From positions 377,500,687 to 377,564,686 of the forward strand of contig JAUMIR010000001.1 in the NCBI GenBank assembly GCA_030847615.1: 64,000 nt of DNA, given 5' to 3'. The position numbers and the translations under genes are program-made. The notes under the pieces were generated by a model. That model did no database searches. It was given only the letters and a program-made list of their open reading frames with translations, and was not told the origin of the DNA. This document shows positions 1 to 12,929 of the stretch, piece by piece. The stretch comes from Gambelia wislizenii. Its lineage: Eukaryota; Chordata; Lepidosauria; Squamata; Crotaphytidae. Numbering within the stretch: position 1 is the first letter of the stretch; each line of letters opens with the position of its first letter.

Positions 1-808
1 GTGACGTGGCACAATAGGAGATGAGCAGACATTTTGTCCAAGACTGCCCGAGTGCCCGGGAAACATGGGAGGAGGTGGCCCGGGTCCTGGATTGGCCAGA
101 TTTGGCACAACAGGCTTGGGAGACAATACTTTCGGGGACTGAACCTCTGGAGGGTGTCAGGGGATCCAGAAAGTCAGTGGGTCAAAAGAGGAAGAGGAAG
201 GAGCCTGGTTCCATGGCTGAGAGTTTTTGGAAAGTGCCCTGGTCCATGGTGCGCCTGGTCAACCTCTATGTGATGTTAGGGTTAGTTTTCCAAAGACAAA
301 GGGAGCTGAAAAGTCAAAATCTGCAGGATGTAAAAGGCACTGCTTATTATGTGAAGAATGTAGTTGAAAATTTGGCTCTGGGTGAAGAAGAGAGGTTGCT
401 GGGGCATTGTTGGAAGGAGTTTTGGCCGTGGTTTGGTGAGACAACCCCAGCAATAACTTAGAAGGATATTTTAAATAAATAAATATTTTATTATTGTTAT
501 TGTATTTTTGTATAATTTTGTATTATTTTTTAATTAATCTTTTAATTAATCTTTTATTATTATTTTTTTTCTTTTCCAAATAGGTATAATTGTATTGTGT
601 AAATATAATGTGATTATAGTGCGTTTAGATTAAGAGGAAAACTGTATTAGTGTTAGGATAGATAGTTTTATTTTTGTATTAGTAAGAAAAGAGGAAAGCA
701 ATTAATATTATTTTTGTGTTATTGTTATGGCCTTCTGCGGTCGGATGTATTTTTCAGTGGAATGGTCTTATTCCAATAAAAAATTCCTAACCCCTTAAAA
801 AAAAATTC
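1..808 (+). mobile_element. 3' end of a LINE, possibly Tx1/L1-like
   Basis: An open frame at 21-461 (146 codons, TAG at 15-17 just upstream in the same frame) reads like the cysteine/tryptophan-containing C-terminus of a LINE ORF2, with a CPSARETWEEV motif followed by basic and Trp-rich sequence. It is followed by ~350 bp of AT-rich untranslated sequence, an AATAAA-like signal near 775 and an A-run ending near 808. That is the layout expected for a poly(A)-ending LINE 3' end. The element is truncated by the window edge. Clade assignment to Tx1/L1 is a guess from the CP-x-A-R-E-x-W pattern; no catalytic domain is visible. Confidence 0.5.
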
Positions 809-2687
809 CATTAATGAAGGAGATGTGTTTGTGGGCATTACTTGGTGCTAGAGGTAGAAACAATGGGGAAAGAATAGTGATAGGCTATCATACCACAAAA
901 CAGAAGAGCAATTCAACATGTTTCAGGAATTTTTAAAATCAAAACTAATAATATGTACATGTGAAATGAAACAATCAGGTCAAAAGTAAACCTTGCATAA
1001 GTAAACAAATCATTTTGTTTATTTCTAGAGACCACTTGAAAACTTCTTCCAAAATCCACCCCCCCCCCGCATTAGCCTCCTCTTTTCTTCTGATTTCTAC
1101 TTTGGAGGCCCAATGTATAGATAGATCCATGCATTTTTAACATGCTGGGGGGCTAGCTGGTGAGGAAGGCCTACCTGTGCTCTTCTAGGAAACTGCTTTT
1201 TACCTTGCCTGGTGCATGCAAACATATAACTAGGAGTGGTTAGAGCAGAAGCCCACTCTCTTCCAGCACAAGCTTTGTTTATCATATTGTTTACTGCAGA
1301 CATGTTGTTGCAATCCAACACCAAAAGTCTTCTGTGTTTCTCTCTAGCCCTTCATCATCTTCTCAGTGCTAATGCTAAATAAATAAATAAATAGCAAGAC
1401 AGAAAGTAAAAGTGGGGACTGGGCTAAAAAGGAGCTTAACTGTATGAGGCTTTCTTAAATGAGTTACATTTGTAGTATCCCTTCTATATCTAACTGCTTT
1501 TTTTTTCCCCTTCCAAAAATGTATGGGGCAGTAAAACACACTTCATGCCCCGGTACTAAGAAAAGCTTTAACACAATTGTAAAAGCAAATGCAAAAAGAC
1601 TGTTGATATCTATGAAGAAGGTGAAGAGGTTAGAAAATATAGGAAGGCTGCCTCATACTGAGTCAGTCTACTGATTCATGTCAACACAACTGGAGCTACC
1701 ACCGTGAAGGCCCCTCAGTTCTGGTACTCATATTTTTCCATAGGATATTGAAGTCTCTAAAAAGTTAAAGGGAAAACACTTTTTCCTTTAGCTTCTATAT
1801 ACAGAAAAGTGAATAAGGTTCAGCATTAATAGCACAGACCAATATTACAAAACTCACAAAGCCTGACTATGTATAGCTGTAATAAACCATATTCCCCCCC
1901 CCCCGCAATTACAATTTTCTCTGCTTCTATCTCTCTTGTTGTTAAATTATAGATTTCTAAGCCATGAGGGCAGGGACTTGCCCTCTTGCAAAGTGCTAGA
2001 CAGTAATGGTGAAATACAAATAACTAAATCCAACAACAAAAGATAACCTAACCAACAACCTGCTAATGCCATTTTTTTTTTTTGCAGAAAGATAGGATAT
2101 AAATGTAGAAAGAAAGAAAGAATTATAAAACCATTAATTAGGAACCTGAAATATTAAGAAACCTCTTCCTTTTATTCTTGAAATTCAATTGGAAGCAGTT
2201 TAAGAATCAAACAGAAAATCCAAGGTGTAAGCAGACTAAAAGAATAGGTGTGGCGAGAACTGTATAATGGAGTAATATAACTACTTCCTTCCCTTAAGAA
2301 GAACAAAAACAAATAGGTAAATTCAGAATTTCCTGTGTTACTCTCAATGGAAGCAGCAATGCTAGGATGCTGATATTAAAAAGCAGCATGTCCCAGAGAT
2401 GCTCTCTGGAATTTCTCTCAGAGATGGGCTAAGTCCCTAGGGGGATTTTCTCTATCCCTGGAACTGTCATGAATGCAGTGTGAGACTGAGCAGTTGTATG
2501 TGAGCAGCTATATTCCCCAAAATTGTTGAGCTCATTGTATCTAGAGAGGTTGGGAAATAGGCTACAATCCTAAAAATACACACTTAAAAGCATCCCCCTG
2601 TAATTAATGGGCCTACATAAATAGAATGCTAAGAGGGCTCCAAGATTTATGCCATCCCAAGTGCTGAAATGCAGATGACAACACACA
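809..2687. other. intronic DNA without recognised gene
   Basis: No coding exon was recognised. It holds C-runs near 1062 and 1893, a short AAAT array near 1376-1394, and around 1646-1700 a stretch resembling an old reptile/bird interspersed repeat. Nothing else is supported. Confidence 0.5.
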
Positions 2688-2948
2688 TGGACTGTGACTA
2701 CTGACACATTTCAGACAGATTTTCCTTGGTTTTTTTCCGGGCTGTGAGGCCATGTTCTGGAATACTTTCTTTCTGACATTTTGCCTGCATCTGTGGCTGG
2801 CCACAGATCTGCCAGCCACAGATGCAGGTGAAATGTCAGAAAGAAACTATTCCAGAACACGGCCTCTCAGCCTGGAAAAAACCCAAGGAAAATCTATGGA
2901 TGCCGGCCGTGAAAGCCTCCGACTTCACACATTTCAGACACTTTACTG
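2688..2948. mobile_element. palindromic MITE, copy 1
   Basis: A long inverted repeat: the arm from about 2718 (beginning AGATTTTCCTTGG) pairs with the arm ending at about 2895 (CCAAGGAAAATCT), centred near 2806 on a self-complementary GGCTGGC/GCCAGCC segment. The same arms occur at 38.8 kb and 45.4 kb, so this is a dispersed family. No coding capacity was seen, consistent with a non-autonomous foldback or DNA element. The superfamily is not certain. Confidence 0.7.
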
Positions 2949-3061
2949 ACCACTGTTTTAAATGTGGGGAGTGCCAGCCATTCACACCATTATGTGTGTG
3001 TAGACTAGAAACACATAACACCAGAGACAAAGAACAACAGCCTGAAGCACTATAAAATGTA

Positions 3062-3306
3062 GAGGTGCTTCTTGTTGTTATTGTTGTGTGCCGTCAAGTC
3101 ATTTCCAATTTATGGCAACCCTAAACAGAACCTGTCAGTGGGTTTTCTTGGCAAGATTTGTTTATACTTGCCTTTGCCTCCCTCTGAGGCCGAGGGAGTA
3201 TGACTTGCCCAAGGTCACCCAGTAGATTTCTGTGGTTGAGTGGGCATTAATATCCTGGTCTCCAGAGTTATAGTCCGGCCGCTCAAACCACTACACCACA
3301 CTAGCA
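3062..3306 (-). mobile_element. Sauria-type tRNA SINE
   Basis: On the minus strand the order is tRNA-like head, then a middle with AAGTCATACTCCC and a conserved CTTGGGCAAGTC-type segment, then a tail resembling Bov-B 3' ends followed by CAA repeats (plus-strand TTGTTGTTATTGTTG at 3071). That is the structure known for Sauria SINEs, which are mobilised by Bov-B LINEs. The head is diverged, so the copy is old. Confidence 0.8.
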
Positions 3307-5189
3307 TTTTTTCTACTTGACTTCTAAGAATGGAGTCCCTGTTAAGTACCCTGCTGAGCACAACATGCCAGCAGGCACAGACAGCAATATGATCCAAACT
3401 ACAGTGTGGATATTTTTCAGTTCAGAAATACAGTATTTTAACGTTGTATATGTTAGGTTAAAGTAAAAATACGTTAGCAGTGAAGAAGGTCTTGTTAGCA
3501 TGCCCTACTACACTTCCCTGCGAGATTCCGTAACTGGACGTATTGGACACTTTTGGGGTCACGTTGGCTATAAGGTTAGGCAGACTGGAGGGCAGTCAAA
3601 TGTCACGATGACATGAGACATGTCTAGAAATATAATGGTAAGAAAGCCCAAGTTAGGATTATGCAGAAAGCCCCTGTAATGGGTTTATGCTAACAACCCA
3701 GTTGTTAGGGGTTCTATGCTAATCCTTTCTCCCAGCCATGGGTGTTTCAGGCAATAATTCAATCATGTAAACAAGTGATATTTCTTTAATCCATACCATA
3801 TGGAAACCTCTCCTCACTCCCTCCTGTCCAACCTTACGAGGTTATCACAAGATCATCAATGTTTTAGCACTCTGGAACTAAAGCAACCAGTTGAATTTCA
3901 GTTTCTTGTCTATCCCATGGGAAAACCATCCAGGCTTTGTTATAAGCCTGGGACACCTCTCCAAGGCACGGAATAAGTTATAAATATCATAGCTCCAACT
4001 GTAGCTAAGTGTGTCACAGCCAAGCTGTGATACAGTTGGACCTCACTGTATTCTTTTTGGCTGTGCCACCTTCAGGTACCAGTCTGAGTATTTTCACTGA
4101 ATGGAACTCTCTTCCCTTCGAAACTGATAACTATTACCCTATGTTCCCAGACCTCTCTCTCTCTCTCTCTCTCCAACCTTTCTGCCTTACTCTGCTATAG
4201 CCTTATATGGTTCATAAGAATGTATGTTGTGTATGTTAGTTTACTTTCTGTATTATTTCAATAAAATACTTTATTTTACTTTAACTGGAGCCTCCTCAAC
4301 AATTAGTACTGGTATGCATATGTGGAAAGGTCCCCGAAGTTACACTCCTTTCTCAGCCCTCCTATTTGAGCTGATAATTCCCCTAACTAGATTTTGGCAT
4401 CACAGGTGGGACTCTTAACGTACCCTCCACCTCTTAGGGTAACGGTCTCATTGAATGTCTCAGTGAACAATGTCTCATAAATTAATGAGCTTGATGTATA
4501 GCCAAAACCAGTGGAATTCCTGGGGGTCAGGACTACGGCATGCAGCTACCTATTCCCAAAGAAGCACGCCACCTGTTACAGAAGCCAGGAAAGATCTCCC
4601 ATCCTCTCCCAACTGTAATCTGCCTTCCCAGTCCTGTAGTCTGGCTTTCCACCCTAACTACTGTCTGAGGGGGCTTCACTTAATCAGCCCAGGTTGTATC
4701 TGTGTTTTGGAAAATTTCTGAGACACTTTTGTTAGGTTTCTGGGTGAACCTTTACTTGAACTCTTCTGTGGATGGCTTGGTCTACGGTGGACCTACATGA
4801 ACTGCTAATTATTGCCAATGTGTGGATTATTGCCAATTTATGAAATATTGCCTATCTATTAGAAGGGAGGGAGTAACACAATTTTTAATAGAGGCAAAGT
4901 AATGTTTTGCAATACTGCTTAGGATCACCATAAGTTGGAAATGAATTGAAGGCGCACAACAGCGGCACAACAATGTATTATTCACTGTTCTAGGGCCTTT
5001 TGATAGGAGAGCTGGAAATACAGTTTGTTTGCTAATGGTGAAAATTCTCAAGGTGTAGCTCTGGCCACCCAGAATGCAGGGACCCAAGAAAAAGCCTGAC
5101 TTCTCTACTTGCCCTCTGTAGTTCGATAATTTTGAAATTAGGGACTCTGATCCTTTGGTGCAAGAGCATGTCATATGGGGTTAGCAATG
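3307..5189. other. intronic DNA without recognised gene
   Basis: No exon or intact element recognised. A short CT array lies at 4153-4172. The short open frames here show no family motifs. Confidence 0.5.

Positions 5190-5222
<33 letters not shown>
5190..5222. repeat. (GATA)n microsatellite
   Basis: About eight uninterrupted GATA units are directly visible. Confidence 0.97.
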
Positions 5223-6262
5223 GGACACATGGACTCAGAGGGAAGGATAAAACATATTACCAAAATGGTTATAGAGAAGGACATTGACTATGTCAGATTG
5301 ATATTACGAAGGTAAGAAACAGTATCACATGTAAGATCAAGTTGCCTATCAAATAACATTTTTGACAACTCAGGAAGCTGAGAGTCTTTGGAGTCCTTGT
5401 GTTTCTGATTTTTAGGAATAAGCAATACAAATCTGGATTTCAACTATGATAAACCTGGGGAGGGGGTAGGTGTATGTATAGGAGGTTGTGCGTGGCTGTT
5501 ACAGCTGTTGAGAATGCCCAACAACTTGATAAGTATTGCTGTCTCGTTTTCCCATTAAATATTACTGTTCCATTTTAGTCTGCTTGTGAATCTGAGTCGA
5601 TCTTTTAAAATTGCATTTTGTTCCAGTTTTGGTTATTCCTGTCATAAGAATTGCTTAACATAGGAACTCTAAAATTTTTGCTTGCTTTGTTTTTAGCCTT
5701 GTTTGTTTGTTTTGAAATAAAGATGAGAGGGGAAAATATGTACTGTTCTCTCATAGTAAAGCATTATTATAGAGGTTGTCTAAATGGTGAAAATATTCCT
5801 CAGGGAATGTGAGGAGAATACGATGTGTTTAAATGGGATCTCACATTGTTTCTCTGGATTCGGAAGGAGGGCCCCCCAAAATGCCACATACTCCACAGGA
5901 AAAGCCTTTGCGGCTTTCCCCAGAATTTTTTAAAAATACCTGTGGGAATGCGCATTCCTGTTCATTGGGACAAGCAACGTGAATTGATTCACTTTCCCAT
6001 ATGAGCAGAGGCTGAAAGCTGATTGTCTGGAGGAGTGGTGGGGTGGGACTTACTAACAAGGTAAGTGCCCAGAACAGCTGTGTTGGATTTTCCCCTCAGT
6101 GAGTGAGCACTAAGGCGATAAAATGGGGATTTTGTTTGTTTTTTGTTAAGGCAAAATATTGCTCTATCCCACCTTGGGTATACATTTTTTAAAAAAATGT
6201 TCAGTGGCAGTTAATTGGTAAGTAAAAACGCGAGTAATTCACTAGTGGCTGCCATCTTTTAA
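5223..6262. other. intronic DNA without recognised gene
   Basis: Nothing recognised beyond T-rich stretches near 5690-5715 and 6130-6150. Confidence 0.45.
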
Positions 6263-6263
6263 A

Positions 6264-6540
6264 AAGGAGCGCTGGTGGCGCAGTGGTTAAATGCCAGTAC
6301 TGCAAGTCACCACGTTGCAAGTTCGATCCCAGAGGGCTCCAAGGTTCACTCAGCCTTCCATCCTTTTGTAGGTCGATAAAATGAGTACCCGGCTTGTGGG
6401 GGCAATTAGCTAACACACATTGGAAACTGCTTAATGCAGTGTAGATGTGTAAATTGCTGTTGCTTAAAGTAATTTGTAAGCTGCTCTGATAGCCTTCTGG
6501 CTGAAGAGCGGGGTATAAATAAATAAAATAAATAAAAATC
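6264..6540 (+). mobile_element. tRNA-derived SINE, near full length
   Basis: Begins GGAGCGCTGGTGGCGCAGTG, which contains a pol III A-box-like TGGCGCAGTGG, followed by a B-box-like GTTCGATCC near 6320. A conserved body follows and an AAATAAATAAA tail closes it at about 6515-6538. Three further copies of the same family lie on the minus strand at 20.2, 27.6 and 35.6 kb. This is the only copy here with both head boxes readable and so is the best reference for the family. Confidence 0.85.
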
Positions 6541-8404
6541 TTGATTCTCAGGCATGCCTGTTTGCACAGCATACATGTATACGTTGCGTATCTGTGATCT
6601 TCCCCAAAAGCCATTTAGACAAAAAGCAGCTATTTTGAATTGTCATTACTGTGGAGCAATCTGTTTTTGTTTGTTTGTTTGTTTTTTGTTTGCCTTGTAT
6701 AGATGAGGCCATTGCTAATGCTGTATATGCTCATTCAGTATGCTATAAACTTATTGTCTCCTACTCAAAGCAAAGTGAGTGGAGGGCTGAAATACATAAG
6801 TGTGTGTGTGTGTGTGTGTTTGTTTGTCTCTGTCTTTCTCTGTAGCACATTGCATGAAGTATTCTTAAGAGAAGACCTTGCACATTTGCTGTTTATGTGG
6901 TACAGAGAACTGAAGGGAGTGACTAGGAACAGCAAGGTCATCACAGCACTCTGAAATGTTAACTGCTGTGTCAAGTTTGTGGAGAAGTAATAGTGTTATT
7001 ACTGTACATCAGCTTTCAGTCTGTAATACAGAGAAGACCAGACCAGGCTTGCTGGTGTTAAACCGCATTTCAGCTGAATACAGCCTCTAAGTCATGTATT
7101 GTGGTTTGTCTTGTTTTTGCAGGCCTTGGCAGTCAGCTAAGCCAGAAGGTTTTTATTGACCCTCTGCATTCTGTTTGTAGGGTCACAAGTTGTTGAGGTT
7201 TGGCATAGATGTCAATAATAATTTTATTATAGACATCATAGGAGTAGCTGAGATATTGGAATACATTTTTGAAACGGAACAAACTTGTTGAAGGCCATGG
7301 CTGCATTTCTTATGTTCCAATAAGTCAGGGCTCTCAAAGATCCATTCTTTATTGTTTACAAGCAGTGTGTTGATGTACTCTGTCAGATTGGGAGCCAATA
7401 AAACAAACCGTGTATCATGTGATTCTTCCCTGGTTGCTGAGGAGACAGAGATTACAATCCAGGTTTGCAAATTAGCAAACCATGGATGGAATTTCCATGT
7501 CTGGTTTTGGTCTGTGTGTGGGAAGTATGTGGCCCATGGACTGTATGTAGCCTTTGTGAACCCCAAAGTCCCAAGTAACTCCACATTTTTTTCAGCCAAA
7601 TACCAATTTTTGATAAATACTTCAATATAGTCTGGATTACTTGAATACATTCTTTCACAGTGGTCTGTCAAACTAAAACATTAACCATACCCTAAAAAGT
7701 GGCCAGTAACTTCCAATAACCAAAATGGTGGCCGTGGCAGTGCAGTTATGGCCTTCTGGAACTATGTAGGTGCCAAAAATCAACAACCTCACCTTTGCTT
7801 GCAGTAGGAGCAGTCATGCTGCATGCATGCACCCAGCACACTGCTTCTTTCACAACGGCCCAGATTTTTCCAGAATTTTGGCTTGTCCATTTCCAGATAT
7901 TTAATGAGAGATCAGATCATCATGATCATTTGGAGATTTTCTTTTACATGTTTCCAAGAGGTTTCTAAAACTACTTTGTCTACTAGGGATGCTATCCTTA
8001 TAATGAGGCAGCATGGATCAAATACAGCAGAACAAGTTTTTAGATAGCATGTGAGAATTAAAAGGGAGATAATAATCCTCTAGGGGTTTTTTTGTTTTTG
8101 TTTTTTTTGCAATTTGACCTTTGATTGTGTTTTGCCAGGCTGCTTTGCATTGCTCCATCTTAACACTGTCACAGTGTTAATGGGGGGGGGGGAGAGTGCT
8201 GTCTTTGTTTATCTCTGAATCTGATAGCTTGGCAACAAAACTAAGACCTTTAAAACCCATAGAGTTTTCACCATTTGTGGTTAATTACATGTTAGTTTAA
8301 TATCTGAGCCTGGGGTGGTGGTGGAATTGGCTACTTTGGTGCATGTTCATTTGCAGAGTATTAATTTTTCTCTGGGCAAAAGGGGAAACTTTGGTTTCCA
8401 TTGG
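6541..8404. other. intronic DNA, no supported gene
   Basis: Includes a (TG)n tract near 6800-6820 and T-rich tracts near 6663 and 8090-8110. A 162-codon minus-strand open frame at 7183-7671 has no recognisable domain and is not supported as a gene. Confidence 0.45.
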
Positions 8405-9050
8405 ATTTTTTTAAAAAGAGCCATTGTACTGTCTATCCTCCTTTATGGATCTGAAACATGGGTCACCTATCGCCACCACCTACGACTCCTCGAACGCTTT
8501 TATCAGCGCTGTCTACGCACAATCCTAAATATACACTGGACCGACTATGTGACGAATGTTGCTGTCCTTGAGCAAGCAGGGATCATCAGCATTGAGGCCA
8601 TGATATTGAGAACGCAGCTGCGCTGGGCAGGGCACGTTTCTAGGATGGAGGATCATTGCCTCCCAAAAATACTACTCTACGGTGAACTCGCCGCTGGTCA
8701 GCGTAAGAGGGGCACTCCAAAAAAGCAATACAAAGACTCCCTGAAACAACATCTCAGGCTCGGCCAAATTGATCACCAACAATGGTCCGCCCTGGCCTCA
8801 GATTGGGAGGCATGGAGACGCACTATCCACAATGCTGCAGCCTTATTTGAGAACTCACACCGAATAAGTCTTGAAGAGAAACGACAACGCAGAAAGAATC
8901 ACAACCCAAAAACATCACCCAAGGAGACCTTCTGCTGTGCTTTCTGCAACCAGACTTGTTTATCTTGGATTGGCCTTTTTAGTCATCAGCGCGCTTGCAT
9001 AAAGCGTGGGATGAGTCCTTTCTGAATCTTCCTTTGTGAAGAAATGCCAG
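8405..9050 (+). mobile_element. 5'-truncated LINE, ORF2 C-terminus with zinc finger
   Basis: An uninterrupted frame from about 8413 to 9025 carries the thumb/C-terminal part of a non-LTR reverse transcriptase polyprotein: LLYGSETW, LRLLERFYQRCLRTILNI, LRWAGHVSRM, then a C-terminal Cys2-His-type finger (CAFCNQTC...FSHQRAC). Motifs upstream of this, including the RT active site, are absent, so the copy is truncated at its 5' end by about 8413. Further copies are at 21.9, 26.8 and 30.7 kb. The clade was not assigned with certainty; Vingi- or L2-related lineages are possible. Confidence 0.85.
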
Positions 9051-10465
9051 AGGGGGGTCTCAGTATTTTCAGCATTAAGTTGGCTAGATCCTATTAGTAG
9101 GAAGAGGATTGTTCAGAGATCCATGACAATTTAGGCATGGTCAAGATTAAAGAAATGCATCCTGATTTGAGTGCAAAATTCACTTTGTTCATAATTAGAT
9201 ACTGGTCATCTTTAATGACAATTATGTATTATATGTCCCCAAGTAGACTTCAGCTGCTTTTTTATCTTAAAAAAGGTTATACAGTAGTTTCCATTTTTAA
9301 ATGCAATGACTTGAATTTTATGAGATGTTTATTTTGTCAAGGCTGGAATTAAAGTTTGATCTGAGCGCCTTTGAAGTCAGTAAAATTTCTGCATTCAATA
9401 CATGATGTAGAGAAAGAGTGTGTTTCTAGCAAATGTAAATAACACCAGCTTGAAATATGATTTTGCCCACATTTTATATCACATTCAAAAGAAATGGTGC
9501 TGTTTCATTTGGTGAAATGAAAGATGGCCTCACCTCCTGTCTAATAAAAGACTAAAGGAATGTAGTAAAATAGTAGGTGAACAACACCAATAGGGGGCAT
9601 TGGGCAGAAAACAAAATGAATAGAAAATGAAAGATGAGCAATTGATCTGAAAGGGGAGAAAACAACCAGTGAGAAAACAGGCATTAAATGTAGCACCCTA
9701 CCTATATCTGGCATTTTCACTTATACTTGCAGTATGTACTTTTACTGTCTGCCTGTGAGTTAGAAAGCAAGCCTGCTGTACAGTTGAGTAAATGAGTATA
9801 GCTTATTATTACTGTAGTTCTAGTATTGGAGACAGGCCGGGATTGTATGTGTTTATTATTACATCCTATACAAAAGTCTTTTTCATCTGTTAACCCAACT
9901 AGCCCTCTTGCCTTCAAGCACGTGAAAGCATCAGAATGTTAATCAGGCCTGTATGCTACTGATTCAAGAGAGAGGGGCAGAACTTGTGTGGAAGCAGTGC
10001 TGTTATTGAAGCTAAGAAGGCTTGGTTCTCCCCTTGCTCTTGGGTGATTGTTTCAAGGCCACTTGGCAACCCCATGAGTGTTGCTTTGAGTTCCATCATG
10101 GAACAGGAAGATGTCTATAAAAGTAGGGTTGCTATTTGTGTGGTTTTATATGGACGTGATATCCCATGGCGATCATGAAGACCATTTGTATAGCAAATGT
10201 TATCACACAATAGAGATGGGAAGCTCTGGTGATCCAGGGGTCACCCTGCAACACCTTGGGAATTGCACCCACCCTTATTTTAAAAGTGGGGGAGAAACTA
10301 AACCAGAAATGGTTAGTAGTCTACTACTGGTTTTCTAAAAATGTTTTATTTGCTTAAAGAAAAATCTATTTAAAGGTTCATAGTAGCTCTGTACCTTATT
10401 TAGAGGGAGATTTGTTTCTTGTAAATTTTCTAAGGGGTATCAGTTCTTACCATACTTTGTCAGAT
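9051..10465. other. intronic DNA without recognised gene
   Basis: No motif, exon or recognised repeat was found in this stretch. Confidence 0.45.
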
Positions 10466-10518
10466 CTTCCTTCCTTCCTTCCTTCCTTCCTTCCTTCCTT
10501 CCTTCCTCTCTCTCTGGC
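10466..10518. repeat. (CTTC)n then (CT)n microsatellite
   Basis: About ten CTTC units followed by a short CT array are directly visible. Confidence 0.95.
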
Positions 10519-10779
10519 AGGGGAGTGGACATCCCCGAGATTGTAAAAATAGCTGCATGATTCCCACCCTTTCTTTACAAAGAGGTTCTTACAGTAGAAA
10601 CACAGATCTCCTGGGTTACCCCCCTGTAAACTCTGTGAAAAAGTTTGTATTGTAATAAAATAGATCTTCACTGTTCCCTGCATAAATGTTTAATTCTGTA
10701 GGAAAGAGGTGGCAGGAACAATCCTCTATGATTGGGAAGCTAGGACCACCCAGCTCGAAGCAGGAAGAAGACCTTTGAC

Positions 10780-11222
10780 CTGGAAGTTAGAGTCTTTGTT
10801 CTTCTCTCCTTTCCACGTGGTCTTCAGTTCTTCTTCCCGCTTCGCCCAGGATTTTCACTCCTCCGGAGCTCCCTCGCCTTCTGGTCGTATCTTTTTCTGC
10901 CTTTTTGCCCCGAAACCCCCCCAATCTCCCCCTAATCCTTCTCCTTCATCATCCTTCTTTTTTAAAAAAATTCCTTTCCACCTAGTCCTTCTCTCCTGCT
11001 CCTCGCTTCGCTCGCTGCCCACGCGGCGGGCTCCGCTCTCCTTTCTGCTCACCCTCCTACTCCTCTTTGCAGCCCCCCATTCCTCACTGCGGCCCCCCCA
11101 CTGCCTTTCGCAGCCCCACAACTGCCTAAGACCCCACGCTTGCCTTCTCCACATTCCACCGCCGCCCCTCCCGCACCCCCCTCATCCGACCTCTCTTCTT
11201 CGCGCCCCCCCGCCTCAGCCAT
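10780..11222. repeat. pyrimidine-rich low-complexity tract
   Basis: The plus strand is dominated by C and T, with many CCCC and TTCTCC runs. It keeps several frames open on both strands, which explains the long overlapping open frames with biased composition (Pro/Ser-rich on one strand, Gly/Glu/Arg-rich on the other). No start context, motif or splice structure supports a protein. Confidence 0.8.
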
Positions 11223-11234
11223 GGTAGGAAGCAA

Positions 11235-12690
11235 GAATTGCTTAAATGATTAAGGGGAATCTGTGCTAAATTTTGCCTTAAGCAAAATAAACATGGCTTA
11301 TGTTGGGAAATGGTATATATTCCCTCCAAATAAATTGAAGACATAACCATGTCTTTGAGCACACAGACAGATATCCAGCCAGCCAGATTGTTTTGTACAT
11401 CATGGGGTGTTTGCTTGTCTTAACTCCTGGGAAGACATCAACATCAAGTGTTTAAGACACATTTTGGATTTTTTTTTACCCTAGTCATTTGTAGTTGCAG
11501 AATCACTTCATTACATCACTGTCAGGACTGTAGAGCACAAAACTAAGAGTTTTGGTGGGTTACATTGAGAAAGAAGAGTTGTGCCATTTCGCCATCTCCA
11601 GGCCCTGTTGATCGTTTGTAAAAGTGGCAGAGACAATTAAAACACTTGGTAGGTGAGTTACTGATGTTTTTCCCCAGTGTGAAACTCCCCCCTTCATAAT
11701 GGTGGGTGGGGAGACAGGAATTAATCCTCATGTGCAATTTAAACGAGCCTATATTTCACTTTATAAATATATGTACCGGATATTGCGGAGAAAACCCAGC
11801 ACAATCTCTCAGGATGCTGTTAGGGCCAAGCAGAATCTCATTAGGGAAGACTTCAAAGTTCAGTTCCGCATGTCCATAAAAACAAGTGTAAATTATCTTG
11901 TGTGAGCCTGCTGTTAGCAGTTGCACTGTTACATTATGCATGATTCTAGACTGTGCATAGTATGAGCAAACTGCACTATGTTCCATTAGTGTTTTTCATT
12001 TTTATGCTAAGCCTTGCAGCTTAGCATTTTATTGGTGTTATTTTGGTATAATACATTATTTGACTTATTATTTATTTCCTATTGCACTTGCTGTTAGCAT
12101 TGAAACCAGGCCAGTATAAGACCAGTGTGTTTCTTTAGTGGTTACATTATTAAAAAGTAATAACTCATACAGGCCACTCGGCTTTATTGACAGTTTGACC
12201 TGCTTTCACATTCCATTTTGAAGATTGCTACTTTACAGTGACTGCGTTCAAACTGAATCTAGAAATGCTTCCCTTGACACTTCATTGAATTTCTTCCTGT
12301 ATATTTATGAAATTAATAAAATAGCAGGTTGGAAACTTAGTAATACACACCAACTAATCTACAGACTATAGCCTTTTCGTATTCATGGAAATACTCAATA
12401 ATGCTTAGGATGTATTTAAAGTCAGAGTACTTCAAATTAATGCAAATAAGCATAGAATGAATTTTTAATACAACATTTAAAATGTATTTAAAATTCATGT
12501 TATACATATGTGGGTGGGTATAGATGTATACAGTACATACATGTACTGGTTGTAGAACTGCAGGATCCTATGTCTTTGGTTTCATTACTTTTCCATTCAT
12601 TTTTTCAATAAGATGTAGGGTGGAGCCATGTCAGTTAAAAAGTGGTATATCAAATTGATATAACTGTAGTGTGGATACATTTTTTTTGCC
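11235..12690. other. intronic DNA without recognised gene
   Basis: AT-rich sequence with no recognised exon or intact repeat. Confidence 0.45.
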
Positions 12691-12694
12691 CCTG

Positions 12695-12925
12695 TTCATA
12701 GATGTTGCTGTTGTTGTTGATGTTGTTGTTGTGTGCCTTCAAGTAATTTCAGATTTCTGCAGACCCTACTGCGGGATTTATTCAGAGGGGGTTTGCCATC
12801 ACCTTCCTCAGAGACTGTGAGAGCGTGACTTACCCAAGATCACCCAGTCAGTTCCCATGGGCAGGCAGGGATTCAAAACCTGGTCTCCCAGTGTCCAGCA
12901 CTCAAGCTTCTATGCTACACTAGCG
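12695..12925 (-). mobile_element. Sauria-type tRNA SINE
   Basis: Plus-strand order is a TTG-rich tail (TGTTGTTGTTGTGTGCC), a Bov-B-like tail, a middle with GAGAGCGTGACTTACCCAAG, then the reverse complement of a tRNA-like head with CTGGTCTCCCAG. The element therefore lies on the minus strand. Diverged copy. Confidence 0.78.
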
Positions 12926-12929
12926 TCTT

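Noticed and set aside
6264..6340. Possible tRNA gene
   Set aside because: A- and B-box-like motifs are present, but no cloverleaf was made out and the sequence runs into a SINE body and tail shared with three other copies.
7183..7671. 162-codon minus-strand open frame
   Set aside because: No recognisable domain, no flanking splice or promoter evidence, and overlapping open frames on the other strand; probably chance.
10709..11227. 172-codon Pro/Ser-rich open frame
   Set aside because: Pyrimidine-rich low-complexity DNA; the frame is compositional and no other evidence supports a gene.
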